Source of the DNA: Rhodobacterales bacterium
GTDB lineage: Bacteria; Pseudomonadota; Alphaproteobacteria; Rhizobiales; Stappiaceae
Assembly: GCA_008107755.1 (NCBI GenBank)
Contig: VIRH01000137.1
Span: forward strand, 124,001-188,000
DNA: 64,000 nucleotides
Direction: 5' to 3'
In this document: positions 43,062 to 51,441 of the stretch, in pieces
Numbering within the stretch: position 1 is the stretch's first letter
How the letters are laid out: the number at the start of each line of letters is the position of its first letter
The notes under the pieces: model-generated
Database searches by the model: none
The model's input: the letters and a program-made list of their open reading frames with translations, nothing else
Told to the model about the DNA's origin: nothing
Translations under genes and position numbers: made by a program

Positions 43062-43871
43062 TCACTGCCACGCGACAAGATCGACATGGCCGACCATGAC
43101 TGAAAGCTCTCCAGCCTCGATTTGCGCCATCCGCAGCCGGTACCAGTCCTCGAGCGCTGTCGGTTCGACGGCGTCAATATCCCAGCGAGACCGGGCAGCC
43201 CGGAACCAGCCGCCGAGAAACTCCTCCAGGAAGTCTCGGTCATCCGGCCCGACCTGCCAGTCGGAGGGACCGGAGAGCACCTGCAGGCCTTTCGCCTGCA
43301 ATCGCGCGACGGCCTCGCCGGCCGCCTCCGGCCCGAGAGCAGGACCAAACCCCTTTTCGCTTTTCTGATCCTTGTTCAGCGCCTCGACGAGATCATTGTC
43401 GAGCGGATGCGGGGGCGAGAAGGTCGTGCGTCCGTCGTAGGTGAGACTTGCCAGGAACGGCTTTCCGGACGCGGCAATCTGCGTTGCGAGCCGATCGAGA
43501 AATGCCTCCGACACGAGGTCGAGAAAGGCGGAGGTCGTGATGGCGTCGACTTCTTCAAACGTCAGCGATTCAAGGTCGCTGGCCAGATCGATCTGCCGGG
43601 TCGAAACCGACACGCCGCTGCCACCGCTCCATCTCGCGGCGGCAACGTCCAGAAGTGCCGGATCGTAATCCGTCAGCTGCCACTGCGTTTCCGCATTCAA
43701 GAGAGGCTGAAGCGCGGCGACGGTCGACCCGGCGCCGCTTGCAAGATCGAGTATCCTCGCCGTGCCCTCCGGCAACTGCGCTCGAAACGCCGTCTCGACA
43801 TCCCGGTTGCGGGCCGCAATGTCGAGCGGCTCGCGCAGGGCCAGCCAGTTGGGGGAAAATCCGCCGGTCAT
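43062..43871 (-). CDS. Class I SAM-dependent methyltransferase
   Basis: 269 residues. Rossmann-fold methyltransferase: SAM motif I is ARILDLASGAGSTVAALQPLL, the acidic end of strand 2 is QLTDYDPALLDVAA, and EEVDAITTSAFLDLVS follows as motif IV region. Substrate unknown. ATGA overlap with the glycosyltransferase gene upstream and membership of a four-gene same-strand group (MDR, PTPS-like, GT4, methyltransferase) suggest it modifies the same small molecule. Confidence 0.85.
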   Translation of the reverse strand: MTGGFSPNWLALREPLDIAARNRDVETAFRAQLPEGTARILDLASGAGSTVAALQPLLNAETQWQLTDYDPALLDVAAARWSGGSGVSVSTRQIDLASDLESLTFEEVDAITTSAFLDLVSEAFLDRLATQIAASGKPFLASLTYDGRTTFSPPHPLDNDLVEALNKDQKSEKGFGPALGPEAAGEAVARLQAKGLQVLSGPSDWQVGPDDRDFLEEFLGGWFRAARSRWDIDAVEPTALEDWYRLRMAQIEAGELSVMVGHVDLVAWQ

Positions 43872-44923
43872 GACGCCACCTCCTTGAGTGCATTTGCGAA
43901 CTGCCTTGCGGAGTCGCTCCAGCGCGGCAACCGCTCCGCCGCCTGTCTGGCTTCGTGCCCGAGGCGCTGTCGTTCCTGCGGACTGTTCAGAAGAAGCTCC
44001 AGCGCAGATTGCAGCGCCCGTTCATCCTCGGGCGGACAGTAGATCGCGGCCCCGTCCGGCAGGGTCTCGCGAACCGCGCCACCGCCGCTTCCGATTACCG
44101 GCAATCCGTTCGCCAGCGCTTCCGTGTAGGCCATGCCATAGCCCTCGTAGCGGCTGGCGAGGACGAAGATGTCCGCACGGTCGTAAAGGCCCTGCAACTT
44201 TGCCTGTTCGACCGCGCCGTGAAAGACGACGCGCTCTTGCAGGCCGGCACTCTCGATCTGCATCTTGAGGTCCCGATAGCAGTCCGGCGCGGCGTCCAGA
44301 CCGCCGGCAATGTCCAGGTGCCACGGCAGGTGCTCAAGCGCCGTCAGTGCCTTGATCAGCAGATCATAGCCCTTGCGCGGGACAATCGTCCCGACCGACA
44401 GAAGCCGCAAAGTTTCATTGCCGGAGCGGGAAACGGTTGCCGCCGGCAGGTCGGTCCCGGGCAGAACGACATCGATCCACTCCGCGGGAATATCGAACAG
44501 CTCCGTCACCTGACCTGCGGTCGCCGGGCTGGTGACGATCACGTGGGCGACGGCGGACAGGGCCCGCCTTTCGCTGTCCTGCAGTTTCCGCGCCGTTTCT
44601 GCAGTCAGGCCGTTTTCCAGGCACAGCGGATGATGCACGAGGGCGACAAGTTTCAGATGCCCGTCAAGCTCCGCCGCGATCTCGTCCATCGCCCCGAAGG
44701 CCAGTCCGTCGATGACGACAATGCTATCGGCGGGAAGCCCGGCAAGCGTCTGCCCGGCTGCGCGAAGCGTCCCGTCGTCCGGCGACGGGAACCCGTCTCC
44801 AAGCGGGATCGGCGTGACTTCCAGGCCTAGATCGCGCAACCCGGCCAGGATGCGCCGGTCGTAGCCGTAGCCGCCGGTCGGCGTTTCCAGGTCACCCGGA
44901 TAGGCAAAATACAGCGTCTGCAT
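43868..44923 (-). CDS. GT4-family glycosyltransferase in the pterin-like group
   Basis: 351 residues from the ATG at 44923, seven bases after the previous stop; an extension to 45046 lacks support. N-terminal lobe MQTLYFAYPGDLETPTGGYGYDRR; donor lobe RLLSVGTIVPRKGYDLLIKAL and the glutamate motif ASRYEGYGMAYTEALANGLPV. Retaining GT-B enzyme. It stands with a pterin-synthase-like gene rather than with the exopolysaccharide genes, so a small-molecule acceptor is possible. Confidence 0.88.
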   Translation of the reverse strand: MQTLYFAYPGDLETPTGGYGYDRRILAGLRDLGLEVTPIPLGDGFPSPDDGTLRAAGQTLAGLPADSIVVIDGLAFGAMDEIAAELDGHLKLVALVHHPLCLENGLTAETARKLQDSERRALSAVAHVIVTSPATAGQVTELFDIPAEWIDVVLPGTDLPAATVSRSGNETLRLLSVGTIVPRKGYDLLIKALTALEHLPWHLDIAGGLDAAPDCYRDLKMQIESAGLQERVVFHGAVEQAKLQGLYDRADIFVLASRYEGYGMAYTEALANGLPVIGSGGGAVRETLPDGAAIYCPPEDERALQSALELLLNSPQERQRLGHEARQAAERLPRWSDSARQFANALKEVAS

Positions 44924-44930
44924 GAGTCGA

Positions 44931-45329
44931 TCAGATCTTCGCTTCGTACCAGGCGCGTGCAACATGGGATTCGGAGATCGTGACGCGGATCGCCGAAAGC
45001 TCCGCACCCGGACGGCCCAGACGATCATCGCGGGCGGCCTTCGCAAGATGATCGTGAATGTGCTTGGTCAGGAACTCCGTCGTCGTGTTGACGCCCTCGA
45101 ATTCCGCAACATCGTCCAGGTTCTTGTAATTCAGCGGCTGCAGCACTTCCTTCAGCGCCTCATGCGCGCGGCCGATATCAATCACGACGCCGTTCGCATC
45201 CAGCGTTTCGGCGAGGAAAGCGGCATCGATGACAAAGGTCGCGCCATGGACGGCCTGGGCCGGTCCGAAGAGCTCGCCCCTGAAGGAATGGGCGATCATG
45301 ATGTGGTCGCGAACTTCAACTGCAAACAT
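44931..45329 (-). CDS. 6-pyruvoyl-tetrahydropterin synthase/QueD-like protein with altered active site
   Basis: 132 residues from the ATG at 45329. The T-fold order of the family is seen: VEVRDHIMIAHSF, VVIDIGRAHEALKEVLQPLNYKNLDD, NTTTEFLTKHIHDHL and IRVTISESHVARAWYE. Zinc ligands H14 and H28 are present, but the HxH pair reads HGA (Ala30), no catalytic cysteine precedes it, and the LDH of the catalytic relay is LNY. So it is family-related but unlikely to be a standard PTPS or QueD enzyme. Forty-three bases follow the MDR gene. Confidence 0.8.
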   Translation of the reverse strand: MFAVEVRDHIMIAHSFRGELFGPAQAVHGATFVIDAAFLAETLDANGVVIDIGRAHEALKEVLQPLNYKNLDDVAEFEGVNTTTEFLTKHIHDHLAKAARDDRLGRPGAELSAIRVTISESHVARAWYEAKI

Positions 45330-45372
45330 GGTGAGATTTCCTGAGATTTTCGAAAAGGGAAGGCATGAGTGA

Positions 45373-46383
45373 TCAGGCCGCCGTATCATAAACGACAAGT
45401 GCGGTCAGAACGTCCGAGGATTTTTCCAGAATGGCCGGCAGTGTCTCCGGGAGATCCTGAAACTCTATCCTGTGGCTGATCAATCGGTCGAGCACCGGAT
45501 CTGCGAGCAAGGTCAGGGCCGTTTCCATGCGCCTGCGATAGGTCCAGCGAGCCTGTCGGTCGACCGGGATGGTCCCGACCTGGCTGGAAACAAGCCTGAG
45601 ACGCCGGCAGTGGAAATCCGCGCCGAGCGGCACCTCGGGCGCATTCGCTCCGTACCAGCTCATTTCCACAACGGCAGTGCCGTCGCCCGCACAGGCGAGC
45701 GCGGTCGCAAGGCCGGGCGCGGTCGCGCTCGCATGAAAGACAAGGTCCTGGCCGCGCGGGGCGTCCTGTGGCAGCGCGAAGGCAAGACCGAGAGCCTCGG
45801 CAATCTCGGCGCGAGCCGGATTGACATCCACAAGCGTAACTTTTGATCCGGGCAGCCGGCCGGCAACGTATGCAGTCAGAAGACCCACGACGCCGCCGCC
45901 GACCACGCAGATGTGATCCCCGGGTGATGGTTTTCCGTCCCATAACGCGTTAAGTGCCGTTTCCATGTTGGCGGCAAGCACAGCGCGCTCGGGTGAAACG
46001 TCCTTCGGAATCGGCACAAGCGCCTCTGATGGAAGGTTGAAGACGTCCTGATGCGGAAAGAGCGAAAAGACCGTGCGACCGGAAAGACTGCCCCCGCCGT
46101 CCAGAACCTTGCCGACATTGGCATAGCCGTATTTCACCGGATGGGGAAAGTCGCCTTCCTGAAAGGGCGCGCGCATGCGCTGCCACTCGCTCTGCGGCAC
46201 CTCGCCCCGATAGACGAGCCCTTCCGTCCCGCGGCTTATGCCGCTGTAAAGGGTCTGAACCATTGCCTCACCGGATTGGGGATCTTCATACGTCGCCGCA
46301 CCGATTGCGCAGGACGAGGGAGCGGTGTACCAGAGGGCCCGCGCGCGACCTGTGCCGCGCATCACCGAGGCTCTGCCCGACAT
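45373..46383 (-). CDS. Medium-chain dehydrogenase/reductase (zinc-type alcohol dehydrogenase superfamily)
   Basis: 336 residues. GroES-like N-terminal domain (TLYSGISRGTEGLVYRGEVP) and NAD(P)-binding domain (VVGGGVVGLLTAYVAGRLPGSKVTLVDVNPARA). The usual catalytic-zinc residues (G-H-E) are not seen at the expected place (KYGYANVGKV), so it is probably a zinc-free member. The SRGTE region recalls BchC-like enzymes. First gene of the four-gene group; divergent from opgH across 97 bases. A sepiapterin-reductase-like step is conceivable given the neighbour. Confidence 0.85.
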   Translation of the reverse strand: MSGRASVMRGTGRARALWYTAPSSCAIGAATYEDPQSGEAMVQTLYSGISRGTEGLVYRGEVPQSEWQRMRAPFQEGDFPHPVKYGYANVGKVLDGGGSLSGRTVFSLFPHQDVFNLPSEALVPIPKDVSPERAVLAANMETALNALWDGKPSPGDHICVVGGGVVGLLTAYVAGRLPGSKVTLVDVNPARAEIAEALGLAFALPQDAPRGQDLVFHASATAPGLATALACAGDGTAVVEMSWYGANAPEVPLGADFHCRRLRLVSSQVGTIPVDRQARWTYRRRMETALTLLADPVLDRLISHRIEFQDLPETLPAILEKSSDVLTALVVYDTAA

Positions 46384-46480
46384 TTCCTATTGTCCATCAA
46401 CATGCACTCACCTCCTGTCAACTTTAGAACAACATCATGCGCACTATTGCGATGCTCGTTGTGATTGGAAGTCAAAAATA

Positions 46481-48304
46481 ATGTCTGACGTATTTGGCAT
46501 ATCGGCAATCAAGCGACCAGGCGTGCGCATGACGGCAAGGCGGATCGGCTTTGCTGCCCTTCTCACGCTCAGCTTTGCCGGTCTGACCACCCTCATGGCG
46601 ATGACGCTTTCCCCAGGCGGTCTAACGGCCCTCGATCTGTTCGTGCTCGCCTGCTTCGTCGTGACCCTGCCATGGACGATCATCGGGTTCTGGAACGCCG
46701 TCATCGGACTGGCGATCATGCGGTTTTCGAAAAACCCGCTCAAGTCCGTCTGTCCGATCTCGCCTGCGAGCAAAGGCCCCTTGACCACCTCGACCGCGCT
46801 TCTGTCCTGCGTGAGGGACGAGGATCCGGACAGCCTGGAGGTCAATCTTGGCGCCATGGCGGCGAACCTCATCCGGTCCGGTATCGACTCCCACTTCACG
46901 CTCTACGTCCTCAGCGATACTTCAATGAACGATATCGCGGCCGAGGAACAGCAGATGGCGGAGCGTCTGCGCGATCGTTTCGAGGGTCGGATCGACGTCA
47001 TCTACCGTCGGCGTACCGAAAATACCGGATACAAGGCCGGCAACATCGAGGATTTCTGCCGCCGTTGGGGTGACAACCACGATTTTGCGATCGTGCTGGA
47101 TGCCGACAGTTACATGTCGGCGGATGCCATGGAAAGCCTCGTGCGTCACATGGAAGCCAATCCGCAGGTCGGCATTCTCCAGAGCCTGGTCGTCGGCCTG
47201 CCGACCGAAAGCGCGTTTGCGCGTGTCTTCCAGTTCGGCATGCGCCTCGGCATGCGCTCCTACACCATCGGCAGCGCCTGGTGGCAGGGCGACTGTGGTC
47301 CTTACTGGGGTCACAACGCCATCCTGCGTGTGAACCCCTTCAGGGACCATTGCAGCCTGCCGGTTCTGCCTGGCAAGGGCCCGCTCGCCGGCACCATCCT
47401 TTCCCATGACCAGGTCGAGGCGGTTCTGATGCGCCGCGCCGGTTACGAGGTCCGAGTCCTTCCTCTGGAAACCGGCAGCTACGAGGTCAACCCGCCTCAC
47501 CTTCTGGAATTCGTCCGGCGCGACCTGCGCTGGTGCCAGGGCAACCTGCAGTACCGCCGGCTTCTCGCGCTGCCGGGCCTCCGCTTCGTCAGCCGGGCGC
47601 AGCTTTTCCTTGCGATGCTGATGTTCCTCGGCTCGCCAGCCTGGATCGGCTTCATGACCACCGCTGCGATTTTGGGCATGACCACCGACTATACGCCCTA
47701 TCGTGCGGATACGGGTGCAGCGCTCTTCGCCACCATCCTGACCATGGTCTTCGCACCGAAGCTTGCCACCGTCGCCGACGTGCTGGCGCGCAAGGACCTC
47801 AGGACCGCCTTCGGCGGAACAGCCCGCGTGCTTGTCAGCGTTCTTGCCGAAATCGTCTACTCGGCGATGCTGGCGCCGATCATGGCGGTTGCGCACACGC
47901 TCTTCATGGGCGGCATCCTGTGCGGCAAGACCATCGGCTGGGGTGCTCAGGCCCGCGGCGTTCAGCGACTGCCGGTGCTTCTGGCAGCACGCAAGCTGTG
48001 GCCCCAGACGCTCTTCGGCCTTGCGGGCCTTGCATGGATCATCAGCCAGCCGATCGAGCTGGTGTGGCCGGTGATCCCCGTTGCGATCGGTCCGCTTCTC
48101 GCCATCGTCATCGCCGTGTCGACCTCGACGGGCCTCCTCGGCAAGCTCGCGATCCGCTCGACCCTGTGGCGCATTCCGGAAGAAACCAATCCGCCGGAAG
48201 AACTGGCAAGCCTGCACCTGCCGGCCCTCGCCAATCGCGGACACGGTCCGGCTCAGGTCTCGCAGGGCCTCGTGCGCGGCGACGCGGCTCCTGCCGAAGG
48301 CTGA
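46481..48304 (+). CDS. opgH: Osmoregulated periplasmic glucan glucosyltransferase (OpgH/MdoH)
   Basis: 607 residues from the ATG at 46481 (GGAAG ten bases upstream). Inner-membrane GT2 enzyme that polymerises UDP-glucose into glucans and exports them. Two N-terminal spans precede the catalytic domain: LSDTSMNDIAAEEQ, ENTGYKAGNIEDF, the D-x-D motif in IVLDADSYMSADAM, HDQVEAVLMRRAGYEV and the RRDLRWCQGN motif. Four or more spans follow. The periplasmic partner OpgG is not in the window. A strong terminator follows. Confidence 0.94.
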   Translation: MSDVFGISAIKRPGVRMTARRIGFAALLTLSFAGLTTLMAMTLSPGGLTALDLFVLACFVVTLPWTIIGFWNAVIGLAIMRFSKNPLKSVCPISPASKGPLTTSTALLSCVRDEDPDSLEVNLGAMAANLIRSGIDSHFTLYVLSDTSMNDIAAEEQQMAERLRDRFEGRIDVIYRRRTENTGYKAGNIEDFCRRWGDNHDFAIVLDADSYMSADAMESLVRHMEANPQVGILQSLVVGLPTESAFARVFQFGMRLGMRSYTIGSAWWQGDCGPYWGHNAILRVNPFRDHCSLPVLPGKGPLAGTILSHDQVEAVLMRRAGYEVRVLPLETGSYEVNPPHLLEFVRRDLRWCQGNLQYRRLLALPGLRFVSRAQLFLAMLMFLGSPAWIGFMTTAAILGMTTDYTPYRADTGAALFATILTMVFAPKLATVADVLARKDLRTAFGGTARVLVSVLAEIVYSAMLAPIMAVAHTLFMGGILCGKTIGWGAQARGVQRLPVLLAARKLWPQTLFGLAGLAWIISQPIELVWPVIPVAIGPLLAIVIAVSTSTGLLGKLAIRSTLWRIPEETNPPEELASLHLPALANRGHGPAQVSQGLVRGDAAPAEG

Positions 48305-48357
48305 GCCTTGTCGTGGACCCAGCCTGAAAGAGGCCGGACTTTCCCTGGATGAAACGC

Positions 48358-48383
48358 AAAAAACCGGCGTGAGCCGGTTTTTT
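48358..48383. terminator. Rho-independent terminator after opgH
   Basis: AAAAAACCGGC-GTGA-GCCGGTTTTTT: a GC stem extended by A/T pairs with a GTGA tetraloop and a T-run on both strands. It can end opgH (plus) and ptsN (minus) transcripts. Confidence 0.93.
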
Positions 48384-48409
48384 CATGACTTTTTTCGGGT
48401 CGGGGACTG

Positions 48410-48877
48410 TCAGGCAGCGTTCGACGAAGCGACAGGCTGCGTCAGGAAGCTGTAAATCTCACTTGCATCGCCCGAAGCGCGAATGCCTTTCGTGACCTCA
48501 GCATCGCGAAGCTGGCGGGCAATCCTGGCGAGAGCCTTGAGGTGATCCGCTCCTGCCCCTTCCGGGGCCAGCAGCAGGAACACCAGATCGACCGGCTCGT
48601 CATCGAGCGCGTCGAAATCGACCGGCTTTTCGAGCTTCGCGAAGAGGCCCACCAGACGATCGAGACGCGTGAGCTTGCCATGCGGGATAGCAATGCCGTT
48701 TCCGACACCCGTGGATCCCAGTCTTTCACGTTGAAGAAGCGTGTCGAAAATCTCGCGCTCGGAAAGGCCTGTCAGCTCCGCAGCCTTCGCGGAAAGTTCC
48801 TGAATTGCCTGTTTCTTGCTCTTTGCCCGGAGACAGGCAACGACAGCTTCTTTATCCAGCAGATCACCAAGATCCAT
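48410..48877 (-). CDS. ptsN: PTS-Ntr enzyme IIA
   Basis: 155 residues. EIIA-Ntr, the terminal phosphoacceptor of the nitrogen-related PTS. The phosphorylated histidine is in GNGIAIPHGKL. Other landmarks: RERLGSTGVGNG, FAKLEKPVDFDALDDEPVDLVFLLLAPEG and DHLKALARIARQLRD. It regulates potassium and nitrogen physiology by protein contacts. It ends the conserved block rpoN-hpf-ptsN; a strong hairpin separates it from hpf. Confidence 0.95.
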   Translation of the reverse strand: MDLGDLLDKEAVVACLRAKSKKQAIQELSAKAAELTGLSEREIFDTLLQRERLGSTGVGNGIAIPHGKLTRLDRLVGLFAKLEKPVDFDALDDEPVDLVFLLLAPEGAGADHLKALARIARQLRDAEVTKGIRASGDASEIYSFLTQPVASSNAA

Positions 48878-48896
48878 AAGTTCGCCTACATGTTTC

Positions 48897-48927
48897 GGAG
48901 ACCGGCTTCCGCTCGGAAGCCGGCTCC
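48897..48927 (-). promoter_or_regulatory. Intercistronic hairpin between hpf and ptsN
   Basis: GGAG-A-CCGGCTTCC-GCTC-GGAAGCCGG-CTCC forms a 13-bp stem with one bulge, ten bases past the hpf stop. No T-run follows, so it more likely blocks 3' decay or partly terminates, giving unequal hpf and ptsN levels. Confidence 0.6.
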
Positions 48928-48937
48928 GTCCGCATCT

Positions 48938-49528
48938 CTATTCGGCGGCCTGAGTGTTGGCCACAAGTGCCGGATCGATCCAGCCAATGTTCCCGTCCGG
49001 GCGGCGGTAGACGACGTTGACACCGCCATTTGCCGCGTTCTTGAACAGAACAACCGGGGCTTCGGTCAGATCCAGCTCCATGACCGCCATACCGACAGTC
49101 ATCGTTTTGACTTTCGCCGAGGTCTCGGCAATCACCAGGGGATTGAAGTCCGCAGGGACTTCCTCGTCTTCTTCCGGCGAGGCGAGGACATAGGATGCCG
49201 CCTCGAGGGCCTCTCGGCCGTTACCGTTATGGACGTGGTGGTCCTTCAGCTTGCGCTTGTAGCGCCGCAACCTCTTCTCGATCTTCTCCGCAGCCTGATC
49301 GAAGCTGTTGCGCGGGTCCGGATCCTGAGACGACACCTGGAGCACAATCCCGGTATCGAGATGCAGGCTGCACTCGGACTTGAAGCCGTTGCCTTCCCTG
49401 CTGAGTGTTACGTGGCCTGTGAATCCGCCCGTGAAATACTTCGACAGGGCATCTTCGATTCGGTCTGTGATGTGTTCGCGCAATGCATCGCCAACATCCA
49501 CATTCTTACCCGAAATCCGCAAAGCCAT
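48938..49528 (-). CDS. hpf: Ribosome hibernation promoting factor, long form
   Basis: 196 residues from the ATG at 49528 (GAAGAGG five bases upstream). The N-terminal S30AE domain (MALRISGKNVDVGDALREHI, then RRYKRKLKDHHV) binds the 30S decoding region. The C-terminal domain (NPLVIAETSAKVKTMTVGMAVMELDL...NVVYRRPDGNIGWIDP) mediates dimerisation of two ribosomes, which defines the long form. The two are joined by a charged linker. A sigma-70-type promoter and a leader hairpin lie upstream. Confidence 0.96.
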   Translation of the reverse strand: MALRISGKNVDVGDALREHITDRIEDALSKYFTGGFTGHVTLSREGNGFKSECSLHLDTGIVLQVSSQDPDPRNSFDQAAEKIEKRLRRYKRKLKDHHVHNGNGREALEAASYVLASPEEDEEVPADFNPLVIAETSAKVKTMTVGMAVMELDLTEAPVVLFKNAANGGVNVVYRRPDGNIGWIDPALVANTQAAE

Positions 49529-49561
49529 GGGGACCTCTTCTTTTTCTATTGACCTTTTGGT

Positions 49562-49581
49562 CACCGGCCGCGAGGCCGGTG
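49562..49581 (-). promoter_or_regulatory. Leader hairpin of hpf
   Basis: CACCGGCC and GGCCGGTG pair perfectly (8 bp, GCGA loop) in the 5' leader of hpf, 34-53 bases before its start. A 10-bp palindrome GAAACGTTTC lies beside it at 49591-49600. A role in RNA stability or control is possible. Confidence 0.45.
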
Positions 49582-49663
49582 CTGAAACGCGAAACGTTTC
49601 AAGTCCACAGAATGGACCAGTCGACGCTTGAGCGCCATCCCCTGATTACGTCATGAGGGCGGT

Positions 49664-49692
49664 GCTATAATTGCGGTAACTCAAAGAGTCAA
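49664..49692 (-). promoter_or_regulatory. Sigma-70-type promoter of hpf
   Basis: On the minus strand TTGACT (49692-49687) and TATAGC (49669-49664) are separated by 17 bases, about 135 bases before the hpf start. Spacing is ideal and the -35 close to consensus. Confidence 0.6.
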
Positions 49693-49815
49693 TTCTTTCC
49701 CGAACAGCTTATCTCTCCGGCAGATCCGCAGGGTATAATACTGTCTTATTTCAGTGGAAAATCTTAAAATGGCCGCAGAGTTCCGCGCCCAGCTGCGCTT
49801 TTCCCGCAAGTGGTT

Positions 49816-51354
49816 TCAAAGACGGCTGTTTTTCTCGCGGCGGCGCTGGACAGAAGAGCCGATCCTCATCGCTTCCCGATATTTGGCCACCGTGCGGCGG
49901 GCGATATCGACACCATCGTCCTTCAGAACCTTCACGATGGTGTCATCGGACAGGATCGCCTTCGGGTCTTCCGCATCGATCATCTGCCTGATCCTGTGCC
50001 GCACGGATTCGGCCGAATGCGCATCTCCGCCGACGGTTGCGGAAATTGCCGAGGAGAAGAAGTATTTCAGCTCGTAGATACCGCGCGGCGTTGCCATGTA
50101 CTTGTTCGACGTGACCCGGCTGACGGTGGATTCATGCATGCTGATCGCTTCGGCGATCGTCTTCAGATTCAACGGCCGAAGGTGCGCGATGCCATGGGTC
50201 AGGAACCCGTCCTGCTGGCGCACGATCTCCGTCGACACCTTCAGGATCGTCCGCGCGCGCTGGTCGAGGCTCTTGGCAAGCCAGTTGGCGGTCTGGAAGG
50301 AATCGGTGAGATATTCCTTCTCCGTCTCGTTGCGTGCCGTCTTGATGACCCTGGCATAATAGGTCTGATTGACCAGAACCTTCGGCAGCGTGTCGGAATT
50401 CAGCTCCACCGCCCAGGTGCCGTCGTTGGCCGCACGCACGAAGACATCCGGAACGACGGGCTGTACCAGCGAGGAGCCGAAAACGCTCCCAGGCTTGGGG
50501 TCGAGCGCCCTGATCTCGGCAATCATCTCGATCAGGTCCTCGTCATCGACCTGGCAGATCTTCCTGAGAGCCGCAAGGTCGCGCCGGGCGAGCAGTTCGA
50601 TGTTGTCGATCATCGCTTCCATCGCCGGGTCGAAACGGTTGCGGTCGATCAGCTGGAGCTTCAGGCATTCGGCAAGACTGCGGGCAAAAACGCCGGCAGG
50701 CTCAAAGGTCTGCAGGACACCGAGCACGGCCTCAAGGCGTGACATGTCCACGCCGAGCTGTTCGGCGGTCTCTTCAAGATCGAGGTAGAGATAGCCGTTC
50801 TCGTCGAGCGAATTGATCAGGTGCCCGGCAATGAGCTTGTCCGCTTCCTCGCTCAGCGACAGATGCATCTGTTCTTCCAGCGAGTTGACCAGCGAGGTTT
50901 CCTCGGCAACGAAGGCTTCCAGATTGTAGTCGTCGGATGCCGCGCTGCTGGACGCGTTCTTGTAGCTGTCGCCGGATTTCAGAAGGGCGGGATCCGGGGA
51001 TGCGGGCACGCCGGGTTCGTCCGGGAAGACGTTGCCGAGATCGGTGTCCATGCGCGAGGCGATGGCCTCCGACCCGGTTTCCAGGTCATTCTGCATCCAG
51101 TCGCCGGAATTGGGCTCGTCGCTGGAGACCTGCGGGGCTTCGCCGCTGTCGGCGCCGCGCTCGGCTTCAGCATCGCCGGAGCCTCCGGGCTCTCCCTCCC
51201 CTTTTTCAAGCAGGGGATTGCGCTCCAGCTCGGCTTCGACATAAGCCACGAGATCGAGATTGGACATTTGCAGCAGCTTGATCGCCTGCATCAGCTGCGG
51301 CGTCATGATCAGCGACTGGCTCTGCCGCATCTCGAGCTTGGTGGAAATGGCCAT
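49816..51354 (-). CDS. rpoN: RNA polymerase sigma-54 factor
   Basis: 512 residues from the ATG at 51354 (AGGA five bases upstream). The glutamine-rich activator-interacting region I is at the N terminus (QSQSLIMTPQLMQAIKLLQMSNLDLVAYVE). An acidic region II follows (~60-130). The core-binding domain and the HTH with AISMHESTVSRVTSNKYM lead to the RpoN box ARRTVAKYRE close to the C terminus. Needs enhancer-binding ATPase activators. Between lptB and hpf, as in most proteobacteria. Confidence 0.97.
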   Translation of the reverse strand: MAISTKLEMRQSQSLIMTPQLMQAIKLLQMSNLDLVAYVEAELERNPLLEKGEGEPGGSGDAEAERGADSGEAPQVSSDEPNSGDWMQNDLETGSEAIASRMDTDLGNVFPDEPGVPASPDPALLKSGDSYKNASSSAASDDYNLEAFVAEETSLVNSLEEQMHLSLSEEADKLIAGHLINSLDENGYLYLDLEETAEQLGVDMSRLEAVLGVLQTFEPAGVFARSLAECLKLQLIDRNRFDPAMEAMIDNIELLARRDLAALRKICQVDDEDLIEMIAEIRALDPKPGSVFGSSLVQPVVPDVFVRAANDGTWAVELNSDTLPKVLVNQTYYARVIKTARNETEKEYLTDSFQTANWLAKSLDQRARTILKVSTEIVRQQDGFLTHGIAHLRPLNLKTIAEAISMHESTVSRVTSNKYMATPRGIYELKYFFSSAISATVGGDAHSAESVRHRIRQMIDAEDPKAILSDDTIVKVLKDDGVDIARRTVAKYREAMRIGSSVQRRREKNSRL

Positions 51355-51441
51355 TTATATCCTGAGCAATGTCACCACAAGTTGGTCTGCTTTTTGCTTA
51401 TTATTACAGACTGAACTTATAACCTCCAGATCCGCCCCGGA

